Source: Patulibacter sp041648495
GTDB lineage: Bacteria > Actinomycetota > Thermoleophilia > Solirubrobacterales > Solirubrobacteraceae
NCBI GenBank assembly: GCA_041648495.1
Contig: JBAZOW010000106.1
Location: 1-11,501 of the forward strand
Direction: 5' to 3'
Length of the DNA: 11,501 nucleotides
The notes under the pieces are model-generated. The model saw only the letters and a program-made list of their open reading frames with translations. It had not been told where the DNA came from and searched no databases. The translations under genes were made by a program, and so were the position numbers. Positions within the stretch are counted from its first letter, which is position 1, and each line of letters starts with the position of its first letter. Below, piece after piece: positions 7,592 through 11,501 of the stretch.

Positions 7592-7730
7592 GAGGCCAGC
7601 AGTTCTTCGGCCGGAGCGCGCCGCGCGGCACGATCGCCGGCGCAGCATCCTCCGCCGAAGCCCCCGCAGGACGCGTGCCCGAGCCACAGCCTTGAACGAC
7701 CACCGCTTCGTCCGGGCCGACGCGACCTGA

Positions 7731-8528
7731 ATGCCCGCTGGATCCTCTTCGTCGGAGAGCTCCGCATCGCGTGACGCCATGGACGTCGCGCTGATCCGGC
7801 TCTACCGCGCCACGCACGACCGTCGTCGGCTGGAGAAGCTCGTCGACCGGTTTCGCCCGCTGGTCCGCTCGATCGCGCTCCGCTACGCCCAGGGCGGCGA
7901 GCCGCTCGACGACGTGATGCAGGTCGCGCTGCTCGGGCTGGTCAAGGCGATCGAGCGCTACGAGCCCCAGAACGGCGCGGGGTTCGGCGCGTTCGCCCGG
8001 CCGACGATCGACGGCGAGATCAAGCGTCACCTGCGCGACCACGGGTGGGCGATGAAGGTCCCCCGCTCGGGCAAGGAGCTGTGGGCGCGGCTGCGGGAGG
8101 CCCGCCGCGAGCACCCGACCGCGAACGACGAGCAGCTGGCGTCGCTGCTCGGGATCGAGCTGTCCGAGCTGCGTGACGCCGAGGCCAACGGGTTCGCGCT
8201 GCAGACCGAGTCGATCGACTTCCGGGTCGGCGACGACGGCGGTACGGTGGCCGAACGTCTGGGCCGCGAGGAAAGCGGGTATGCACAGGTCGAGGACCAC
8301 GACGAGATCGACCGCGCGATGTCCGTACTGGAGCCGCGCGACCGTGAAGTCGTGCGACTCCGGTACTTCGACGAAGCGCTGCAACGCGAGATCGGCGACC
8401 ACATCGGCACCTCCCAAATGCAGATTTCCCGCATCCTCAACCGCTCGCTGCAACAGATGCGCGACCAGATCGACGTCGGTCCGATGCCCGCCCCGTCCAG
8501 CGACGACCCCTCCGTGCCTGCTCCATGA
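7731..8528 (+). CDS. RNA polymerase sigma factor, SigB/SigF/SigG (group 3) family
   Basis: This is an alternative sigma factor that directs RNA polymerase to a stress or development regulon. The 265 residues contain sigma region 2 (about 38-108: core-binding DDVMQVALLGLVKAIERY, then DNA-contacting PTIDGEIKRHLRDHGW), region 3 (about 110-155, starting KVPRSGKELWARL) and region 4 (about 193-245) with the helix-turn-helix REIGDHIGTSQMQISRILNR. Region 1.1 is absent, as in group 3. A Pro/Ser/Asp-rich tail of about 20 residues follows region 4. The start is uncertain: ATG 7731 gives a Ser-rich leader, while ATG 7779 (MDVALIRLYR) would begin where homology starts; neither has a clear ribosome site. 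It overlaps the next gene by ATGA (4 bp), so the two are translationally coupled. A SigB-type promoter lies upstream. It is a paralog of the convergent sigma factor at 9464-10225. Its target genes are unknown. Confidence 0.92.
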   Translation: MPAGSSSSESSASRDAMDVALIRLYRATHDRRRLEKLVDRFRPLVRSIALRYAQGGEPLDDVMQVALLGLVKAIERYEPQNGAGFGAFARPTIDGEIKRHLRDHGWAMKVPRSGKELWARLREARREHPTANDEQLASLLGIELSELRDAEANGFALQTESIDFRVGDDGGTVAERLGREESGYAQVEDHDEIDRAMSVLEPRDREVVRLRYFDEALQREIGDHIGTSQMQISRILNRSLQQMRDQIDVGPMPAPSSDDPSVPAP

Positions 8529-9376
8529 AGCGCGAACCCGAACCGCTGCAGTCGCTGCTCGCCGGCCTGGTGCTGGCGCTCGACGTGATCGCCGACCACG
8601 TCGTGCTGCTGTCGCCGGACGGGCGGATCGTGCACGCCAACGTGGCGTGGCAGCGGTTCGCGCTGGACAACGGCGGCGAGAGCACCGACTGGGTCGGCGT
8701 GGACTACGTCGAGGCCAGCTCCGCGCCCGCGGTGGAGGCCGGGATCCCCGATCCGGTCTCCGCGGGCGTGCGCGACGTGCTGACGGGCCGTCGCCGCGAC
8801 TTCGAGACCGAGTACGACTGCCACGCTCCGGACGAGCTGCGGTGGTTCCGATTGACGGTCACCCGCGCCCAGCTGCCCGGGATCAGCGCGATCGTCACCC
8901 ACACCGACATCACCGCGCAGCGCACGGCCGAGCGCACGTTGGAGCTCCACGCGACGCACGACCGGGCGACGGGCCTGGCCAACCGCGCGGCGCTCGAGCA
9001 GCACCTGCGGCAGATGCTGGAAGAGGGCCAGGACGTCTCCGCGATCATGGTCGGTCTGGCCGTTCCCGGTCGCCCCGCGGTCGCCCTCGGCGACGACGAG
9101 CTGGTCAACGCGGCGGCGACGCTGAGCGAGCTCTTCCCGGCTCCGGCCCGCGTCGGGCGCTGGGGTCCGCGGTCGTTGCTGATCGCTCAGAGCGGCGCCG
9201 ACGAGGACACGCTCGCGGTCTTCGAGACCACCGTGGGGGCGGCGCTGCGCGAGATCCTCGGCGATCTGGAGGTGACGGCGACCGCGGTGCGGATCCGCGC
9301 GGCCGCGGAGATCGCCCGGATCGAGACGTCGGACCCGCGGATGCAGACGTCGGACCGCGCCCGGCTCAACGACTGA
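8525..9376 (+). CDS. PAS domain protein with degenerate GGDEF domain, coupled to sigma factor
   Basis: The protein has 283 residues with no membrane segment or signal peptide. A PAS sensory domain spans about 16-132: VIADHVVLLSPDGRIVHAN is the opening strand pair, and EYDCHAPDELRWFRLTVT with THTDIT closes it, a subtype common in PAS-GGDEF/EAL and histidine kinase proteins. Residues 143-265 begin like a GGDEF diguanylate cyclase (THDRATGLANRAALEQHL). At the active-site hairpin, however, the sequence is ARVGRWGPRSLLIA, so GGDEF is replaced by GRWGP. The catalytic Asp/Glu pair is gone and the protein should not make cyclic di-GMP. It may be a binding or protein-interaction module. Its ATG overlaps the sigma-factor stop by 4 bp, which suggests it senses a signal and acts on that sigma factor or the same pathway. 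This last point is inference. Confidence 0.85.
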   Translation: MKREPEPLQSLLAGLVLALDVIADHVVLLSPDGRIVHANVAWQRFALDNGGESTDWVGVDYVEASSAPAVEAGIPDPVSAGVRDVLTGRRRDFETEYDCHAPDELRWFRLTVTRAQLPGISAIVTHTDITAQRTAERTLELHATHDRATGLANRAALEQHLRQMLEEGQDVSAIMVGLAVPGRPAVALGDDELVNAAATLSELFPAPARVGRWGPRSLLIAQSGADEDTLAVFETTVGAALREILGDLEVTATAVRIRAAAEIARIETSDPRMQTSDRARLND

Positions 9377-9396
9377 GGGCGGCGGCGGAGGCAGGT

Positions 9397-9456
9397 CGCC
9401 CCGGCGTCGATGGCCGGGGCGCGGCGTTGGGGTCCGTTCCACCCGTCGGGCGGAAC
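9397..9456. terminator. Two hairpins between the convergent sigma operons
   Basis: The first is a perfect 9-bp stem, cgccccggc (9397-9405) with gccggggcg (9413-9421), loop 7 nt. The second pairs gttcc (9436-9440) with ggaac (9452-9456), then after one mismatch ccc with ggg, around a 3-nt loop. The 87-bp gap between the PAS gene and the facing sigma gene is almost filled by them, so they probably stop transcription from both sides. No T-tract is present. Confidence 0.6.
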
Positions 9457-9463
9457 CGAGGCC

Positions 9464-10225
9464 TCAGGACAGCAGCGCCGACGGCGCGGGCACCAGGTAT
9501 TCGCGCATCTTGCGGGTGGCGCGGGCGAGCACCCGCGAGACCTGCATCTGCGAGACCGAGAGCTTCGCGGCGATCTCGCGCTGCAGCAGCCCCTCGGCGT
9601 AGCGCATCCGCACGATCGCGCGCTCGCGCTCGCTGAGCACGGTCATCGCCTCGTCGAGCATCGTCGCGTCCTCGACCCGTGCGTACTCGCCGTCGACCGC
9701 CGCGGCCTCGGGCAGGTCGACGCTGTCGTCGCCGATCCGCCGGTCGAGCGACTTCGCGCGGAAGGCCCGCGCCGCGACCCGCGCCCGGCGGATCTCGGGC
9801 TCGTCGACGCCCAGGCGCTCGGCGAGCGTCGCCGTGGTCGGCGTGCCGCCCTGGCGCTCGATCCGCTCCTCCTCGGCGGTCATCCGGGCTTGCAGCTCCT
9901 GCATCGACCGCGGCACGTGGACCGCCCAGAGGTGATCGCGGAAGTGTCGCTTGATCTCCCCGGAGATCGTCGGACCCGCGTACGAGATGAAGCGTCCGCG
10001 GCGCGAGAAGTCGAAGCCCTCGATCGCCTTGACCAGGCCGAGCATGCCGACCTGCACCAGGTCCTCCATCTCCTCGCCCCGGCCCGTGTACTTGCGGGCC
10101 GTCGAGCGGACGAACGGCGTGAACCGCCGGACGAACTCGTCGTACGCCTTGCGGTCGCCTCGGGTCCGATAGCTCCGCAGGAGCTGCAGATCGCGGTGCT
10201 CCTGGATGGTTGCTTCCTCCGCCAC
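9464..10225 (-). CDS. RNA polymerase sigma factor, SigB/SigF/SigG (group 3) family, second copy
   Basis: This is an alternative sigma factor of 253 residues from the GTG at 10225. Region 2 spans about 28-98 (EDLVQVGMLGLVKAIEGFDF, then PTISGEIKRHFRDHLW), region 3 starts at VPRSMQELQARM (104-115), and region 4 spans about 190-243 with the helix-turn-helix QREIAAKLSVSQMQVSRVLA. Its DNA-contacting segments are nearly the same as in the sigma factor at 7731-8528, so the regulons may overlap. The open frame runs to 10894, but upstream codons do not look like protein. GTG 10225 is chosen because AGGGGA (10231-10236) lies 5 bp before it; ATG 10276 would add 17 residues without a ribosome site. A SigB-like promoter lies at 10417-10442. 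No anti-sigma gene is adjacent. The upstream neighbour is an ABC transporter gene 297 bp away. Confidence 0.92.
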   Translation of the reverse strand: MAEEATIQEHRDLQLLRSYRTRGDRKAYDEFVRRFTPFVRSTARKYTGRGEEMEDLVQVGMLGLVKAIEGFDFSRRGRFISYAGPTISGEIKRHFRDHLWAVHVPRSMQELQARMTAEEERIERQGGTPTTATLAERLGVDEPEIRRARVAARAFRAKSLDRRIGDDSVDLPEAAAVDGEYARVEDATMLDEAMTVLSERERAIVRMRYAEGLLQREIAAKLSVSQMQVSRVLARATRKMREYLVPAPSALLS

Positions 10226-10302
10226 GGGAATCCCCTGCTTTCGGGTCTTGCGAACGACGACGTGCGTCACGTGCATCCGTCTTCGGACGCAGGCGACTTC
10301 GC

Positions 10303-10316
10303 CGTGATCAATCACG
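10303..10316. promoter_or_regulatory. Inverted repeat in the leader of the second sigma gene
   Basis: The sequence cgtgatcaatcacg has perfect 6-bp arms around a 2-bp centre. It lies between the putative SigB-type promoter and the start codon. It could be an operator. Nothing else in the 10226-10521 gap could be assigned beyond this and the promoter. Confidence 0.3.
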
Positions 10317-10416
10317 TTGGTGCGCCCGGATCGAAACGATTGGAGCCCGTACCGACGCGGATGCCGCGTCCCACGGTGCTGCTCCGGTGCGTCTCGATCG
10401 GCGGCGCACCCTGCAC

Positions 10417-10442
10417 TAACCCACTCGGGGCGGCCGGCAAAC
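10417..10442 (-). promoter_or_regulatory. SigB/SigF-type promoter for the second sigma gene
   Basis: On the minus strand GTTT (10442-10439) is followed after 16 bp by GGGTTA (10422-10417). This resembles the SigB/SigF promoter pattern and the element found before the other sigma gene at 7567-7591. Transcription would start near 10410, leaving a leader of about 185 nt to GTG 10225. It suggests self- or cross-activation. Confidence 0.5.
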
Positions 10443-10521
10443 ACCGATCGCGAATTTCTTTTCGGTGGACCTTCCGCCGGCCCGTCCGAAGCGGCTGCGG
10501 GGTGCGCTCGCCCGGCGCCCC

Positions 10522-11501
10522 TCAGCCGTGCAGGCGGCCGTCCGCGGCGAGTCGCACCGTGCGGTCGGCGAGCGCCGCTTCCTCGGGGCGGTGGGCGATC
10601 AGCAGCGCGCCCGCCCCGGGAGCGGCGGCGAGCAGGGCGGCGAGCACCGCGCGTCCGTCGGCCGGCGGCAGGTGGCTGACCGGCTCGTCGAGCACGAGGA
10701 ACCGGGTCGGGTGGGGCTCGGGGCCGGTGTCGGCACGGTCGTCGTGACCGAGGTCGCCGGGAGCGGAGGGATCGTCGGCGACGCAGCGCAACCAGACCCG
10801 CGCGAGCCCGAGCCGCTGACGCTCGCCGCCCGACAGCGACCTCCCGCGCTCGCCGACGCGGGTGGCGAGGCCCTCGGTCAGCCCGTCGAACCACGGTCCG
10901 GCTCCGACCGCGCGCAGCGCGGCGACGAGTTGGTCGTCGTCTGCGTCGGGACGGGCCAGCCGCAGGTTGGCGGCGACGTCGGCGTCGAAGACGTAGGGAT
11001 CCTGGGGGACGAGCAGCACGCGCTCGCGCAGCGCGACGCCGTCGAGCGCGGCCAGCGGCGTGCCGTTGAGGGTCGCCGTCCCGCGGACGTCGGCGGGCGG
11101 CAGGAACCCGACCACGAGCTCGCCGACCGTGCTCTTGCCGGCCCCGCTCGGGCCGACCAGGGCGACCCGCTCGCCGGGGCGGATCGTCAGGGCGACGTCG
11201 CGCAGCACCGGACGCCCGCCACGGTCGACCGAGACGCCGTCGAGGCTCAGGCCGGGTGTGCCGGAGGCGGCGTCCGGGACGGCGGCGCCGGATCCTGATG
11301 AGGGGGACGACGGAACGGCTTCGGGGATCGCTGCGGCACCACCGGAAGCCGCGTCCGAGGGGGACGGCTGCTCCGCCAGCAACGCCGAGACGCGGTCGAC
11401 GGCGGCGGCCGTTCCCCGCAGCTCGCGGGCGGCGGCGGGCAGCGGGGCGATCGACTCGCCGACGCCGAGCACCAGCAGCGCCAGCAGCCCGACCAGGACC
11501 G
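10522..11501 (-). CDS. ABC transporter permease/ATPase, CydC-like, C-terminal part (5' end outside window)
   Basis: The frame is open to the window edge, so the gene starts beyond 11501. The first visible residues (VLVGLLALLVLGVGESIAPLPAAARELRG) are the end of the last membrane helix and the coupling stretch of an exporter with fused membrane and ATPase domains. They closely resemble CydC, which with CydD exports thiols (cysteine/glutathione) for cytochrome bd assembly. A 40-residue Ala/Ser/Pro/Gly linker follows. The nucleotide-binding domain then has Walker A GPSGAGKST (nt about 11154-11128), Q-loop VPQDPY, signature LSGGERQR, Walker B FLVLDEP and the H-loop LIAHR. About 25 extra residues sit between the signature helix and Walker B, and the D-loop reads HLP instead of the usual LD. 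CydC is the best guess, but other exporters are possible because CydD is not visible. Confidence 0.88.
   Translation of the reverse strand, partial: VLVGLLALLVLGVGESIAPLPAAARELRGTAAAVDRVSALLAEQPSPSDAASGGAAAIPEAVPSSPSSGSGAAVPDAASGTPGLSLDGVSVDRGGRPVLRDVALTIRPGERVALVGPSGAGKSTVGELVVGFLPPADVRGTATLNGTPLAALDGVALRERVLLVPQDPYVFDADVAANLRLARPDADDDQLVAALRAVGAGPWFDGLTEGLATRVGERGRSLSGGERQRLGLARVWLRCVADDPSAPGDLGHDDRADTGPEPHPTRFLVLDEPVSHLPPADGRAVLAALLAAAPGAGALLIAHRPEEAALADRTVRLAADGRLHG

Noticed and set aside
8027..9442. Minus-strand ORF of 471 codons opposite the sigma/PAS genes, and the plus-strand ORF 9410-10747 opposite the second sigma gene
   Set aside because: Both are shadows of genes with clear family motifs on the other strand.
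10226..10894. N-terminal extension of the second sigma factor (up to 223 extra codons)
   Set aside because: The extension is Arg/Ala/Pro-rich, overlaps the ABC gene in another frame and the probable promoter, and has no sigma homology; a good ribosome site supports GTG 10225.

Overview
The window is very GC-rich, uses high-GC third positions, and carries only chromosomal-type genes. Secreted collagen-like proteins, SigB/SigF-type sigma factors, an L,D-transpeptidase, a Dcd of the bifunctional DCD-DUT type and a CydC-like ABC exporter fit a high-GC actinobacterium. My best guess is the Thermoleophilia (Solirubrobacter/Conexibacter/Patulibacter-like). This is inference from gene content, not a database match. 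I see no rRNA, tRNA, insertion sequence, prophage or CRISPR array.

Layout. (1) 1-2574, plus strand: two tandem, clearly paralogous genes for secreted collagen-like proteins. The first is cut by the window edge; the second is complete, with a signal peptide, a two-Cys N-terminal segment, 81 uninterrupted Gly-X-Y triplets and a C-terminal globular domain. A strong 16-bp hairpin (2663-2698) separates them from the convergent citrate synthase. (2) 2762-4920, minus strand: citrate synthase (gltA) and, upstream of it, dCTP deaminase (dcd). (3) 5118-6497, plus strand: a small secreted DUF11-like protein followed by a secreted YkuD-type L,D-transpeptidase. (4) 6511-7464, minus strand: a PfkB-family sugar/nucleoside kinase converging on the transpeptidase with a 13-bp gap. 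(5) 7731-9376, plus strand: a SigB/SigF-type sigma factor overlapping by 4 bp a PAS protein with a degenerate GGDEF domain. (6) 9464-10225, minus strand: a second SigB/SigF-type sigma factor, convergent with the first. (7) 10522-11501, minus strand: the C-terminal part of a CydC-like ABC transporter, cut by the window edge.

How the parts may work together. The most system-like part is 7567-10442. It holds two paralogous stress-type sigma factors facing each other, each preceded by a sequence resembling a SigB/SigF promoter (GTTT, 15-16 bp, GGGTWR), and one of them translationally coupled to a cytoplasmic PAS/pseudo-GGDEF protein. No RsbW-like kinase or STAS anti-anti-sigma gene is visible, so the PAS protein is a candidate regulator or partner of the sigma factor. 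This is a hypothesis. The two collagen-like proteins probably form secreted triple-helical fibres or surface material. The DUF11/L,D-transpeptidase pair points to envelope work. gltA, dcd and the kinase look like ordinary housekeeping genes.
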